DNA of 64,000 nt from Dactylonectria macrodidyma (lineage: Eukaryota > Ascomycota > Sordariomycetes > Hypocreales > Nectriaceae), in NCBI GenBank assembly GCA_020744425.1, contig JAGMUV010000054.1, positions 62,001 through 126,000 on the forward strand, given 5' to 3'. Shown here piece after piece: positions 30,348 to 41,357 of the stretch. Position numbers and translations under genes: made by a program. The notes under the pieces were generated by a model. It worked only from the letters and a program-made list of their open reading frames with translations. It searched no databases and was not told the DNA's origin. The first letter of the stretch is position 1. Every line of letters begins with the position of its first letter.

Positions 30348-32877
30348 ATGTCCACCACCGCCAGCCAACCTAGCTCAGTGACGAAGGCTAATATGGCCTC
30401 AGACGATGAATTCAGCGTCTCCGAGCTCACGGAGTACACTGAAAATCTCGAATCACACCCAGTACCCCGAAACGAGCGCAAGAGATCAGCTGCAAGTGGG
30501 GAGGACGAACCAGCAAAGCGGAAGCGCGGCAACAAAGACCTCTGGGCTCACACGAGGCCTCTTAAAGATGGAGAACCTCTAAGGAACAAGCATAAACACG
30601 AGATCTACTATTGTGGCCAGCCACACTGTACGTATGGCGGTACACCGAATTCGAGTCGATTCCGCGCCCATCTGAGCAGCAAGCACAACATCGTCATGAA
30701 AGGCGCGCCACCAGGAGCTCAAACGATTGCCAATCAAGCGACCATTAATGATATTTTCGGGAGAGAAGGCGAACGCCAGAGAGAACGAGATATTCAGCAA
30801 GAAAAAGCCCATGTCTCGGCTATTCAACTTCCCGAGTTTAACGAAGCTTGCGCTAGGCTTATTGCTATCCGAAATCTTCCGCATACTCTCCTCGATTGGC
30901 CTGAGTTCTGGGCAGTTATCCTCTCCGTTAACTACATGGGAAAGGATATGATTAGAGTATGCCGCAAGGATGTGCCTCAGCTTCTCCGAAGGACTTTCAC
31001 CCTCCACAAGAAAGCGCTTGCGCAAAAGCTTCAAAGTTCGCTCTCGTGGATCCATTTCTCTATCGATATGTGGACAGCCCCGTCAAAAACCGGCTACCAA
31101 GCTATCGTTGCCTCTTGGGTCGATGCAGAATCAATGCAAGCAGAGGCTGCTCTCCTTTCCCTCCGCGAATTTAGAGGAACTCACGGCGGCGAGCAGCAAG
31201 CTGGGGTATTCCTTGAGGTTGTTGAAGACCATGCAATCCGGTTAGACAGGATTGGTTTCTTTACCCTTGATAACGCGGCATCGAATGATAATATGCTTCG
31301 ATTTATTGCTGAAGAGATCAACGAGGCACATCCTGCGTTGTTCGTCCCTCGCATCCGCCGGGTTCGTTGTAAGGGGCACGTTATCTGTGACGGGACAAGA
31401 GCACGAACGAGGTCGAGTGCGACTAGGGCAAAATGATTGTTTACAAGGAGAGAAAGAGATTCCTAAGGAAAGCTCTGACTTAAAGCTATTTATACAATAT
31501 TCATAAAGTGAGACTATTCATAAAGTATGAAAGTCACATGATCGTTCCCTCACATTATCAACCTCGCAGTCCAAGCCTTCCTCTTCCGCGGGAAGAGTCG
31601 AGCATCTAGAGCCGATGAGGATGAGGCAATCAAAATGGCTCTTCAGGATACTCAACGCCTCACCGACGAAGAAAACAGCAATAAGAGAGATCAAGCCGAT
31701 ATCGCGGACGACTGGCGTCAGACGGGTGCACTTGGCAAGCTCCATAACATCAACGTTGGTTTCGATCGTCTACACAGCGCTATCAAGAGTTTGTGGCGGC
31801 AGCCGGCAGAGCAATCCCGCTGGACAACGACACTCGGTGGAATTCCTGGGCCAAAGAGATTGAAGCGGCCCTCGCAATGAGAAAGGAGATTCGTGGCTGC
31901 CTTGATGATCACTATGACGAGCTGAAGGAAGACTACCTTTCCCACGAAGATTGGCAAGAGCTCGAGGACATTTTCTCTTTTTGCAAGCCTTTCTCTTTGC
32001 TACAAAGGACACTGAGGGGAAGGTCAATACTCTGGATGATATGTTGCTCTCAATGGACTATCTAGTTCAGCATTACAAAGAGCAGAAGGAAAAGTGCGCT
32101 TTGTCAAATCATCCGCGGCTTGAAGCTCGTGTCTTGGCTTCGTTTAAGTTTGATAAGTGCTACAAGCTTACCGATGACATGCCAATCTATGCCGCTGCAG
32201 TACTTCTCCATCCAGCTTACCGCAAGGGTTATTTTGACACGCATTGGGGCCATCAGAGGCAATATATCAAACCAACAATCAAGGCTACGCGGAAGCTATG
32301 GCAGAAGCACTTCAAGCCACGAAGCGAAGAACTCACGCCAACTTCCCAAAGTTCAAATATCGGACAGATGGAGAATCCCTTTCGGCGTTTCAAGGCTCAG
32401 GCAGCTGGCACTATTCATGATCAACTCCGAGACGAATTTGACGACTTCATCAGGGTTTGTTTGCGCCCTATCAACATTTTGAATATTTGCTAATACATAG
32501 ACCAGGCAACGCCTCACATAATCGGCGAACAATCAGCTTTAGATTGGTGGCTGGAGCCGGCACGCCAGTTCGTCTATCCGAATCTGAGCAAGATGGCTAT
32601 CACAATCTTCTCGATCCCACCAATGTCGGCCGAGCCTGAACGGGTTTTCTCAGGTACAAAGCATACTATAGCGCCCGAGCGCATTCGGCTAGGAGCAGAG
32701 ATGGTAGAGATCACCGAGTGTTTAAAGGTCTGGGTGAGGATTCCACCAGGCAAAGAGCGGGCAGTGTTAAGTGGCATATTCAGGAATGCTACACAGGTTG
32801 AAGAGGCAGCAGCAATACTCGAAAATGCACGAATAGAGGCAGATCAAGATCCTCGAGAGGATTACATTATACTTTAA
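30348..32877 (+). pseudogene. hAT transposase 2, with MITE insertion and frameshifts
   Basis: Start at 30348 (MSTTAS). The N-terminus has a BED-type zinc finger (CGQPHCTYGG, then FRAHLSSKHN). The catalytic core follows (IHFSIDMWTAPSKTGYQAIV, LDNAASND) up to KGHVI, where a MITE (31386-31554) is inserted; NLAVQAFLF continues after it. Frameshifts lie near 31755 (before FRSS) and near 31995. An intron at about 32454-32502 (GTTTGT, CTAATAC branch, TAG) precedes the C-terminal dimerisation block (SAEPERVFSG) ending at 32877. Not functional. Confidence 0.82.
31386..31554. mobile_element. Short MITE, copy B (169 bp, 5-bp TSD TTATC)
   Basis: Inverted relative to copy A at 8926-9098. The ends are TGTGACGGGA and TTCCCTCACA. 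The flanks TTATC are at 31381-31385 and 31555-31559; removing the element and one flank restores the hAT reading KGHVINLAVQ. The body contains CATAAAGTRWGACT-type short repeats and no frame. Confidence 0.9.
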
Positions 32878-33106
32878 GAGTAACTAGTGGTAGGTACGAG
32901 CTATTCCGAACCCTGTCTCCGGCTATCTAGTACTACTAAGTTAATTGGAGACTGTTACATACACTGGGTTCAGGTTTTCCGCCAAATTACCATATGTACA
33001 ACTCTGTTTCATAAACATTGAAACAAAACCGAAACAGAGTGCAAGTTTCACTGAAACAAACAAAACAGAGGCTAGGTTTCAGTTTCAATGTATAAATCCA
33101 TCACTG

Positions 33107-33692
33107 CGCGGCGGCGTTACGGCGCGAGTTCTGCTTGAATGCCTGCAGGAATACCTCCCTCAAATAGTGACCAGAAACAGCATCTTTCAGCACGATAATT
33201 CGAGCCTTTATACGTCACGTTTGATGAGAAGCTGGCTCTTAAAATGGTGTGAGAACAGGAGGGCGGAGGTAGTCGCATGGCCGCCTACAGCCCGGATCTC
33301 AACCCCATAGAAAACCTATGGGCAATACTCAAAACAAGGATCTGTGAGCGATATCCTGAACTTGCTTACATGCCAAAAAACGAGGAATCAAAATTGAGGC
33401 TTACAGAAGCCGCGATCGAGCTATGGCAAGAGATTGAGCCGGAGGTGCTGTCGAACCTGAGCTTTTCAATGAAGCGCAGGATGCAGGCTGTTGTACGGTC
33501 ACGCGGGTGGTATACGAAATATTAGACACCATTAAGAACTCCATTCAAAATGCTACAGATTGATATACATCGATATTTAATTGACATTTATTTGGGCGCG
33601 TAATAAGGGGTTGAAGATGAGGGCTTCATGTGGTGGAGGTAGAGGTACACCGGGTTGACCCCGGATGTGTCGTAACTTTTTCGCCCCCACTG
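33107..33692 (+). pseudogene. Tc1/mariner 3' end, cut by hAT
   Basis: It begins in mid-gene at GGVTARVLLECL directly after the hAT right end, holds FQHDNSSLYTS and NPIENLWAIL (DD38E spacing), and ends with terminal repeat ...CGCCCCCACTG at 33692, next to TA at 33693-33694. One C is missing in the WPPY codons (33280s), shifting the frame; the copy at 7.0 kb has a different 1-bp loss. The neighbouring zinc-finger gene's stop is 30 bp beyond. Confidence 0.82.
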
Positions 33693-33723
33693 TAGCTCAA
33701 CTGCTAGTATAGCGCTTCTTGTC

Positions 33724-35496
33724 TCAATAGCTTCCTGGGGTAGTGCCCTTTTCCAATCTTGTAGGCTGGACAGCCTCGAGATGCTCAAATGCGGCATCGA
33801 GTATGCTCACACCATCCTCTGATTCCTCGACGGGAAACCCGCCGCTCCCAGTGCTATGCGCGTCTTCGCCATTTGTGCCGACGGGCATCGTCGCAGGAAC
33901 AATATCGTTCATTTCAAAATCGCCACAGCACATGTTGAAGGGGAAACGGCACGGAGCCTTTCCTCCGCGGCGCCTGCAGTCGGCCTTCTGGCAGACGTGT
34001 CCGTAGATGCAGTTGGGCTTCCTGCAGCCGCCACGCTGAGGGCACGGCATAGTGCGGGCCATTAGCTCGAGCACTGGCTTCAGGTTACCCGGGATCGGGG
34101 TGTGGTCGTATTCGCAGTTTTCGTCGTAGCACGAGTCGCTGAGGTGCTTTTTGTTGCAAAGCTTGATATGGCCCGAGATGGCCTTGAACCGCTTTAGGGT
34201 GTTGCTAGAGGGCGCGGGGACGTATGGGTCTAGACGGTCTCCGTTGGCGTTAATGGCTACGAAGCCGGTAGGGATGTCGATGTGCCTTGGCAGGACGGAG
34301 ATGTCCTTGAATGCATTTTGCGGGTAAGAGTCGTAGTTGATTTGGTCGTTGGACTTGTTACCGGTCCTCCAGCTGTCAGTCATATGGGACGGCGACTGGC
34401 CATTATAGCCGGACTTTTGGTGTTGTTTGGTATCGAGATGTAAAAACTTGCAGCCGCTTCCGTACTTGCATTTGCCAGCTGCATAGAAGGTACATTGCAT
34501 ACTGTTGTTGTTGTTATTGTTATTGTTGGTGCTGTTCTTTGCCGATATGGAGTGCAAAGCGGCATTGATGGGCAGCTCTGAGGAGGAGCTTCCCGAGATG
34601 TTTCCCGAGGTGTTTCTTGTAGCCAGAGACGCCGACTTTGGATTCTGAACCTGGCCCGCGACGGGATAGGGCATCAGGGCAGTGGCGCGGAAGACGCCAG
34701 GGAGCTCTTCAGTGTTCATGGAGAGCTTGTTGAACTCGTCGTGGAATCGCTGACTCGAGGTTCGGATTAAGGTGAATAGTTCCGTGTTACCCCTATAGGG
34801 AGTAAGGTCGGCAACGTAGCCCACGTCGTGGCAGGCGGCGAAATAGATGTGCTTGCACTGGGCGTTGTCGGCATACAGCCGCAACATGGCCTTGATTTTG
34901 TGGTCGGCATTCTCCTTGAGCTCGCCGGCGTCGACAAAGTCGGTTAGGCCGTGAAACCTATTGAAGCCGGCGATAAAGGGAGCGAGCGAGCGCTTCTCGG
35001 CGCCGCAGAGGCCGTTCTTGTTAAGGTGCTTGGACAAACCCACGAGGTTTGCGTATACGCGAACCACGACCTCGCAGCCTTCGAGGCCCTTGCGACGCAG
35101 GCTGGCCTTGATGGTATCGTTGAGCTGTTTAGCCGCTCGGATACCGCCCTCCTCGCCCTCGAGGATCAGGGACTCGTCAAAGACATAGCCGTCGCCGTCG
35201 ACGATGACGAGGGCAAACGGGTTCCGCTCGTGCCCGCGAGCCAGCTGCTTATAGCGCTCTCGCCCCTCGCGCTCCTCCTCGTAGTCGCTCTTGAGGCGCT
35301 TGTAGCTCTCGATGAGCGTCGCGTACTGCTCCAAGATGTCGGCAAGGCTGTCCTTGCTGCGATACTCGGCGAGCCTCTCGGCCGCCCGATCGAGCGCGTC
35401 GTCGCCCAGAGTCACCATTTCCAGCGCGTGCCTGTTTGCCTTTTTTGTTGGGCAGTCTAAAGCCGGCCCCGCATCGCAGTCTGATGCGCGGGCCAA
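33724..35496 (-). CDS. CCCH zinc-finger protein with NYN-like N-terminal domain (590 aa)
   Basis: A coiled-coil-prone segment (about 45-90) precedes a domain starting FALVIVDGDGYVFDESLI (about 95-290), with later Asp-rich strands (FAACHDVGYVADLTPY) that fit a PIN/NYN-like nuclease fold; this fungal arrangement is seen in proteins annotated as C-x8-C-x5-C-x3-H finger proteins with a DUF7923-type domain. A true CCCH finger, CTFYAAGKCKYGSGCKFLH, is near 335-353. Two further Cys/His clusters follow (CYDENCEYDH, and CPQRGGCRKPNCIYGH). The role is probably RNA binding or RNA turnover (inference). An Asn run before the finger is low-complexity. The frame is undamaged although Tc1/mariner sequence starts 30 bp past its stop. 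Confidence 0.8.
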   Translation of the reverse strand: MARASDCDAGPALDCPTKKANRHALEMVTLGDDALDRAAERLAEYRSKDSLADILEQYATLIESYKRLKSDYEEEREGRERYKQLARGHERNPFALVIVDGDGYVFDESLILEGEEGGIRAAKQLNDTIKASLRRKGLEGCEVVVRVYANLVGLSKHLNKNGLCGAEKRSLAPFIAGFNRFHGLTDFVDAGELKENADHKIKAMLRLYADNAQCKHIYFAACHDVGYVADLTPYRGNTELFTLIRTSSQRFHDEFNKLSMNTEELPGVFRATALMPYPVAGQVQNPKSASLATRNTSGNISGSSSSELPINAALHSISAKNSTNNNNNNNNSMQCTFYAAGKCKYGSGCKFLHLDTKQHQKSGYNGQSPSHMTDSWRTGNKSNDQINYDSYPQNAFKDISVLPRHIDIPTGFVAINANGDRLDPYVPAPSSNTLKRFKAISGHIKLCNKKHLSDSCYDENCEYDHTPIPGNLKPVLELMARTMPCPQRGGCRKPNCIYGHVCQKADCRRRGGKAPCRFPFNMCCGDFEMNDIVPATMPVGTNGEDAHSTGSGGFPVEESEDGVSILDAAFEHLEAVQPTRLEKGTTPGSY

Positions 35497-35954
35497 GGGA
35501 TGGATGTGTGAGTACCTCGGTAGGCGTGCTGTATTGATGTTCGGGTGTATGATGAGCGGGAAAGAGAGAAGAAAAAGAAAAAAAGGGGTAGTTTTTTTAT
35601 TGGGGTTGCCTCACGTGACGACCACACTTGTCGGTTACCTCAGCAAGCTCAGCCCCATGTCGGCTAATACATCCGCGCCCGGGCGTGGCAGGCTTCCTCA
35701 TCGCCACCGCCAGGCTGATGCCTGGACCTGGTCAAGAACATCGTCCCTGATTGTCTTTAGCAATTGACACAAGTCACAATGTCTTATCTATCCATGGAAC
35801 GTTCCATATGGATTACCCGTATTCCATACGTATTCCATACGTATGGAAATACACCGGAAAATTGTTTACCCTTGCGTACCTTGGTTGGTCCCGCCGCGAC
35901 GGGTAATAAGACCCCTTCATTTCCCTTAGGAATCGCGTCTCGATTCAGTTCGAC
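35497..35954. other. Upstream region; palindromic CCATACG cluster
   Basis: Contains the 5' flank of the CCCH gene. At 35790-35850 there are repeated palindromic motifs such as TTCCATACGTATGGAA, similar to the CCATACG motifs inside the hAT-like insertions 1 kb away. No gene supported. Confidence 0.4.
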
Positions 35955-36077
35955 CAGCAAAAGTGCAAATTCTTGAGAAAGAGCAGCGGAAGGCAGGATG
36001 GATGTTCTGGGGCTGCTTTTCTGGCCGCTACGGCAAAGGACCTGGGGTCTTCTGGGAGAAAGATTGGGGAACAATTA
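35955..36077 (+). pseudogene. Tc1/mariner internal fragment, target of pogo-like insertion
   Basis: The frame reads WMFWGCFSGRYGKGPGVFWE then KDWGTI, the typical block before the second catalytic Asp in fungal Tc1/mariner transposases. It ends at TA 36076-36077, where the 5.3-kb pogo-like element begins. I could not follow the transposase clearly on the far side (41370 onward). Confidence 0.6.
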
Positions 36078-36366
36078 CTAGGGGGGTCTCGTCATTTCTT
36101 TTCAGCTCAACCCCCCGTGAGGGACGAACGGGGGGTACGTTGACTAGCCAAAAGTTCGGCGACTCACCGAGCTAAGAAAGATACCTAGAAAATAGCTGTG
36201 CGCCCTAGTAAAATTAAGTACCAATGTTTAATCGAATAACTCTTTTACATACAAGGCGTATGCATAACCCCACGCTGTGACACATCTGCAACACCAACCC
36301 CGCATCACCACATCTCAAATTGGTAGCATCCACCAAAACGCTACAAGTTCAAACTACCACAACATT

Positions 36367-36856
36367 ATGAGTTCTTTGTCAATTCGTGATCAGAATGTAT
36401 CATCTTGTAGCCCAGAACCTCAATTATCTGCAGTGCAAAAATGGATCAATCCCAGCACCGGGAAGCCCAATTTCTCGCGGCATAATGACGGCAACCTCGA
36501 GCAGCGCACTGTTGCCGCAGCAGAGCTCTTCCACGAGGGTTTTTATCGCTCTGTTGCCGCGGCATCGCGAGACCTGAGAGTCCCATATGATAGACTCCTG
36601 AGCCGTACTAAAGGAGCGAAGCCTACCACCCAAAATGGCGGTAACAACACTCTCTTGACCGACACGCAGGAGCAGGCAGTACTGTGTTGGGCACATCGCC
36701 GGGTCACACAGGGCCACCACATTCAACTTCGGTCTCTTCAACACAACGCAAATGCTATACTGAGAGCTTCCGGCCACTCACGAAAAGCTTCACATAGCTG
36801 GGCTAAGCGCTTTATGAAGCGCTGGAAAAGCACCTTTTACGTGAAGCAGTCTATGA
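36367..36856 (+). pseudogene. pogo-like transposase, N-terminal part
   Basis: Starts MSSLSIRDQN and carries a psq-like helix-turn-helix (RSVAAASRDLRVPYDRLLSR) and a CENP-B-type region (LTDTQEQAVLCWAHRRV, SHSWAKRFMKRWKS). It breaks at 36856, inside the 8-bp sequence GTCTATGA, where the left hAT-like insertion starts. The next part of the gene is on the opposite strand, from 39552 downward. Confidence 0.9.
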
Positions 36857-37981
36857 CAGGCTTTCTAACCATACGCCATACGCCATACGGACCTGAATGG
36901 TTTATGGTGTATGATTTATTCTCGTATGGCGAACTAAACCATATATTGCCCATACGGCAAATGACGTCAAACCGGTCAAGGGCCCACATCTTCCTCTAGA
37001 GCGCTGGTGCTTCCCTCCTCTGCCATGTACTCGTATTGTTCAACCTCGTCTACTTGTAGCCCTGCCGTTATACCGCTGCGAATCCAGCTCTTTAAGCACT
37101 TCCCCTTTTCAATTGTCGATGCTCCAAGGAGCATTCGATCCCACGAAATTGTACGCCGTGCTCCAGAGAATGTACGCTCAGGGTCAGCAGACATGGCGGG
37201 TATTGAGAGAATGTCTAGTTCCAGTGCCGGAACAATGGAAGGGGTAGTATAAACGGTTGGCAGGTTCTTGTATTAGTCTTCCCACAACTTCTTCACTCCT
37301 GTAAAGATCTTCTTATGCCATGCCTTTGGCCAATTTTTATGTATATGAGCCTTTCCTCGGGATGGATGGAGAATAAGCGCTGCACCGTATGCCGGGCTCT
37401 CATCGGAGAGCTGGTAGTATTTGTCGAAGACATGCCAGCTCGTCAGTACTGGACCAAGTAGCTGTTGGTTCATCTTGTATTTGTTGAATGCTTGCTGGTA
37501 ATGCTTGTGAAGGACGTCCATCGTAAATAATGTACGATCGAGCGTTGAACGATATCCCTCAGTAAGGAGAGTTATCTTCCAAAACGGCTAACTGTTTGCT
37601 ATAAGTGAGCGACTTGATCTTGACATGAAGTCTGACAATGTGACTCGAAGCGATCTTGATAGTTGCTTTAGGATTGGAGCTACGGAGACGTTGCTCGGCA
37701 GTCCAAGTTGCCCACGCATAGCTTAAGCAACCGATTTGCCATTCAAGTATCCTTTCTACCTTATGGATCTATTGAAAAGGGAAGCCTTTCAGGACCAGGA
37801 GGATGGTCAAGGTGTTTTAGTGCCGCCGGTTTCCTTACCTGACTATTTTGACTCGGAGCAACTTTATCCCGCGTATGATCATATATGGTCATACGCCTCA
37901 GGCCGTATGGTATAGGTATATGGGCAATATATGAGTAATATATGGTTTAAATAAACCATACGCGTATGGTTAGAAAGCCTG
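36857..37981 (-). mobile_element. hAT-like non-autonomous element, left copy (1,125 bp)
   Basis: Both ends read CAGGCTTTCTAACCATACGC inward. CCATACG/CGTATGG motifs are dense near both ends, as in hAT subterminal regions. It keeps only the C-terminal piece of a hAT transposase on the minus strand (ESPAYGAALILHPSRGK, and SADPERTFSGARRTISWDRM), interrupted by one in-frame TAA. Flanks: GTCTATGA at 36849-36856, and CTTGCCAT at 37982-37989. These do not match each other but match the flanks of the right copy. Confidence 0.9.
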
Positions 37982-39552
37982 CTTGCCATCTATCGTCACC
38001 TATTCCTAGCTGCTGAAGTTGGCGATGAAGAGCATATTTCTGAGCAAGCCACTCACTCGAAGCAAGGTGAGAACGCCGGTCAGTTTTGGACCACCAGTTG
38101 CTGCGTTTTAGCCGTAGCTGGTACAGCGGCTTCCAGGCTCTTCTAGGGTTACTATATATGACTTCGACCCTCACAGCTGTGATACTAGGCCTCACATGTG
38201 ACCTGACATCACGTATCCAACGGTGTAAAAAGAGACCTTCATCTTGGCTGTCTCTTCGTAAAATTCGCTTCTTCTCATCAGCCTGTGCAGCTTGTCGATT
38301 GTGTTCATCATTTAAGACTCGAAGCCTCGCATCACCGACGCTAATTGGGCCGTATTTTGCTATGACTGACGTCTGTGTTTGGAGGGCTGACCGTCTCGTA
38401 GCCTTCTCTTTGAGACGGTGTAGCTCCTGAGTTGCGGTAATACCATTCAGGGCCAGTGTGTTGCTAGCAGTGACTGCATGTTCAAATACACGCATGACTG
38501 ACGGGGTCAACGGCACCCCTGATGTAATTGATGTGTGTATACGAAGCATCACGTAGTCCTGATATTTCTCAATAGCCTTCATTCGTAGTGGTGGTGTAGC
38601 TGCCTTTCTCCAGTCATATGCTTCTAACGGCACCCTCCGAGGAGTCACAGGGGTCATGAAGCTATCACGGCTCTGTTGTTGTGGTGTTGTGATTACTGAG
38701 GAAGAGCCAACTTCGACGTGACCTGGGAGACTCTCAACAGAGATATCTGCGGTCAGTGATGACAGCGGATCCTTGAGGTTATCTAGGACCTTAGCTGGGT
38801 TATGAGGAAACAGGCCGCATTTCTCCCAAGCAGAGAGAATTGTGCTCTTCCGGAAGGTCCGTTCTCGTATCTCTTGGAGGTGGTATAGGAAGTCGGTCTT
38901 ACTGAAGTCATTAGCGCCGTCAGCGATTTCCCTATATAGAACATGCTGATGCCACTGCTTATATGCGTTGAAAACACCAACATCGAGAGGCTGAAGATGA
39001 TGTGTAAGATGCGGAGGCATAGGAAACAGCTCGATGTTATGCTGACTGCAAAAATAGAAGATTTCATGCGTAAAGTGGCTCTCGCACCCATCCATAAGAA
39101 GCAGCCGCTTCTCTTCCGGGTTAGAAGGCCGTGTAAGTCGCTCAAAGTGCTTAGCCCACTCGAGAGCTACGACGTCATTGATATACCCCTTACTGCTAGT
39201 TGTAATCGTAGTATCGTCACTGAGGCGATTTTGGACCCATTTGACGGGAATGTTGATACCGGGCATGATGGTAAAGGGGGGAATAGAAGCACCAGCAGCC
39301 GAAATCGACTCAACCGCGGTCACAGAGATAGTGATGTGTGCATCAGTTAGAATGGGCTGTTCAACCTCTCGAAAAGTCCATACGAAGGTGCCTTTCTGGA
39401 GATATCCGATCATGAAGCCCGTCTCATCGAAGTTCCAGATATTCTCAACTTTGATGCCATTTTCACGCACAAAGTCTTCAAAGGCGCAGAAGAAAGCCTC
39501 GATGTGGGCGCGGTCTTGCATCGCCTTCCGCTTCACATCACGGGTCATAGAC
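37982..39552 (-). pseudogene. pogo-like transposase, central catalytic part, on the inverted segment
   Basis: The minus-strand frame from 39548 has the catalytic motifs NFDETGFMIG, LLLMDGCESH and LQPLDVGVFN, followed by a long C-terminal region with coiled-coil character. It starts inside TCATAGAC (39545-39552, complement of GTCTATGA) and leaves at CTTGCCAT (37982-37989). Relative to the N-terminal part (36367-36856) and the C-terminal tail (40686-40963) it is flipped. Summed without insertions, the three parts give 490 + 1555 + 8 + 278 = 2331 nt, exactly 777 codons, and the codon phase matches at both joins. The last residues before the visible stop at 37947 are hAT-like sequence, not transposase. 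Confidence 0.9.
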
Positions 39553-40677
39553 CAGGCTTTCTAACCATACGCGTATGGTTTATTTAAACCATATATTACT
39601 CATATATTGCCCATATACCTATACCATACGGCCTGAGGCGTATGACCATATATGATCATACGCGGGATAAAGTTGCTCCGAGTCAAAATAGTCAGGTAAG
39701 GAAACCGGCGGCACTAAAACACCTTGACCATCCTCCTGGTCCTGAAAGGCTTCCCTTTTCAATAGATCCATAAGGTAGAAAGGATACTTGAATGGCAAAT
39801 CGGTTGCTTAAGCTATGCGTGGGCAACTTGGACTGCCGAGCAACGTCTCCGTAGCTCCAATCCTAAAGCAACTATCAAGATCGCTTCGAGTCACATTGTC
39901 AGACTTCATGTCAAGATCAAGTCGCTCACTTATAGCAAACAGTTAGCCGTTTTGGAAGATAACTCTCCTTACTGAGGGATATCGTTCAACGCTCGATCGT
40001 ACATTATTTACGATGGACGTCCTTCACAAGCATTACCAGCAAGCATTCAACAAATACAAGATGAACCAACAGCTACTTGGTCCAGTACTGACGAGCTGGC
40101 ATGTCTTCGACAAATACTACCAGCTCTCCGATGAGAGCCCGGCATACGGTGCAGCGCTTATTCTCCATCCATCCCGAGGAAAGGCTCATATACATAAAAA
40201 TTGGCCAAAGGCATGGCATAAGAAGATCTTTACAGGAGTGAAGAAGTTGTGGGAAGACTAATACAAGAACCTGCCAACCGTTTATACTACCCCTTCCATT
40301 GTTCCGGCACTGGAACTAGACATTCTCTCAATACCCGCCATGTCTGCTGACCCTGAGCGTACATTCTCTGGAGCACGGCGTACAATTTCGTGGGATCGAA
40401 TGCTCCTTGGAGCATCGACAATTGAAAAGGGGAAGTGCTTAAAGAGCTGGATTCGCAGCGGTATAACGGCAGGGCTACAAGTAGACGAGGTTGAACAATA
40501 CGAGTACATGGCAGAGGAGGGAAGCACCAGCGCTCTAGAGGAAGATGTGGGCCCTTGACCGGTTTGACGTCATTTGCCGTATGGGCAATATATGGTTTAG
40601 TTCGCCATACGAGAATAAATCATACACCATAAACCATTCAGGTCCGTATGGCGTATGGCGTATGGTTAGAAAGCCTG
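39553..40677 (+). mobile_element. hAT-like non-autonomous element, right copy (1,125 bp)
   Basis: Inverted copy of 36857-37981; the length and all translated pieces (81, 82 and 72 codons) are identical. Flanks: TCATAGAC at 39545-39552 and ATGGCAAG at 40678-40685. The hAT C-terminal fragment is at 40013-40558 on the plus strand, in one frame with a TAA at 40259-40261. Confidence 0.9.
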
Positions 40678-40685
40678 ATGGCAAG

Positions 40686-40963
40686 GAACAGGATCTTGGC
40701 CGAGAGACTACGACCCCGAAGTGGTCCAAGAAGCAGTCATCTTTGCTATTCTCAACGCACAGGAACGGGCTCTTGGAAGGAAACAGTTGACTTTGGAAGC
40801 TGATGGAATTGAGGTTATCACGGAAGATGTAATTGAGAATAGTCAGGGCGAGTTCCTGATCCTAAAGACGAAGAAGATGACTAGAAATGATGCTAGAAAT
40901 GAAGAAAATGGCACTTTGGTCAGTCACTTACACGAACCCGACTTTTCGTTTAGAACATACTGA
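40686..40963 (+). pseudogene. pogo-like transposase, C-terminal tail
   Basis: After ATGGCAAG the frame reads GSWPRDYDPEVVQEAVIFAI and continues to a stop at 40961-40963. It joins in frame to the catalytic part once the hAT-like copies are disregarded (DDRWQ then GTGSWP). No start of its own. Confidence 0.85.
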
Positions 40964-41129
40964 TGCAACTGACCCCATGTAATCGCTATAATGAAGGTAC
41001 CTCGACTACACCAAGATTTTGGTGTGTATTGAGGTACCTAAATTTGGCTAGTCGCCGAACTTTTGGCTAGTCAACGTACCCCCCGTGAGGGACGAACGGG
41101 GGGTTGAGCTGAAAAGAAATGACGAGACC

Positions 41130-41357
41130 TGTTAGATTGGACCATGCACCTGGCATCAGACCGGGTGGGCCATGTGATCAGTTGCCTAGCATTTGCCACA
41201 AGGCTTAGGAATCAGCTTCTAGCTGATTCTACACAGCACAGAATGGGTATATAAAGCTTGCTCTGATACCTCAGAACAAGAAGAGAAGAGGAGAACGGAT
41301 ATACACATATAATACACACGATTGACATCATCAGAGTGCCACGCTAGCTTTCCGACA
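41130..41357. mobile_element. Solo LTR (228 bp, TSD AGACC)
   Basis: Begins TGTTAGATTGG and ends TTTCCGACA. Direct 5-bp flanks AGACC at 41125-41129 and 41358-41362. A TATA-like box, TATATAAAG, lies at 41248-41256, about 100 bp from the end, the usual place for an LTR promoter on the plus strand. It is inserted 7 bp from the end of the right terminal repeat of the pogo-like element. Confidence 0.92.

Larger units (their letters stand above)
30033..33106 (+). mobile_element. hAT element 2 (3,074 bp)
   Basis: The ends are CAGTGATGGA (30033) and TCCATCACTG (33106). Both subterminal regions are crowded with GTTTCA/TGAAAC, the kind of repeated motif that hAT transposases bind. The 8 bp on the two sides do not match (ACGACGAC and CGCGGCGG), so the original target duplication is not preserved. 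The left neighbour is Helitron, the right neighbour is Tc1/mariner. Confidence 0.85.

Noticed and set aside
30252..31436. 394-aa stand-alone gene
   Set aside because: It is the hAT N-terminal half, ending in a MITE insertion; the rest of the transposase continues after 31554.
41130..41357. Extra spacer belonging to the pogo-like right terminal repeat
   Set aside because: TG...CA ends, exact AGACC duplication, and recovery of an 87-bp repeat on removal show it is a solo LTR.
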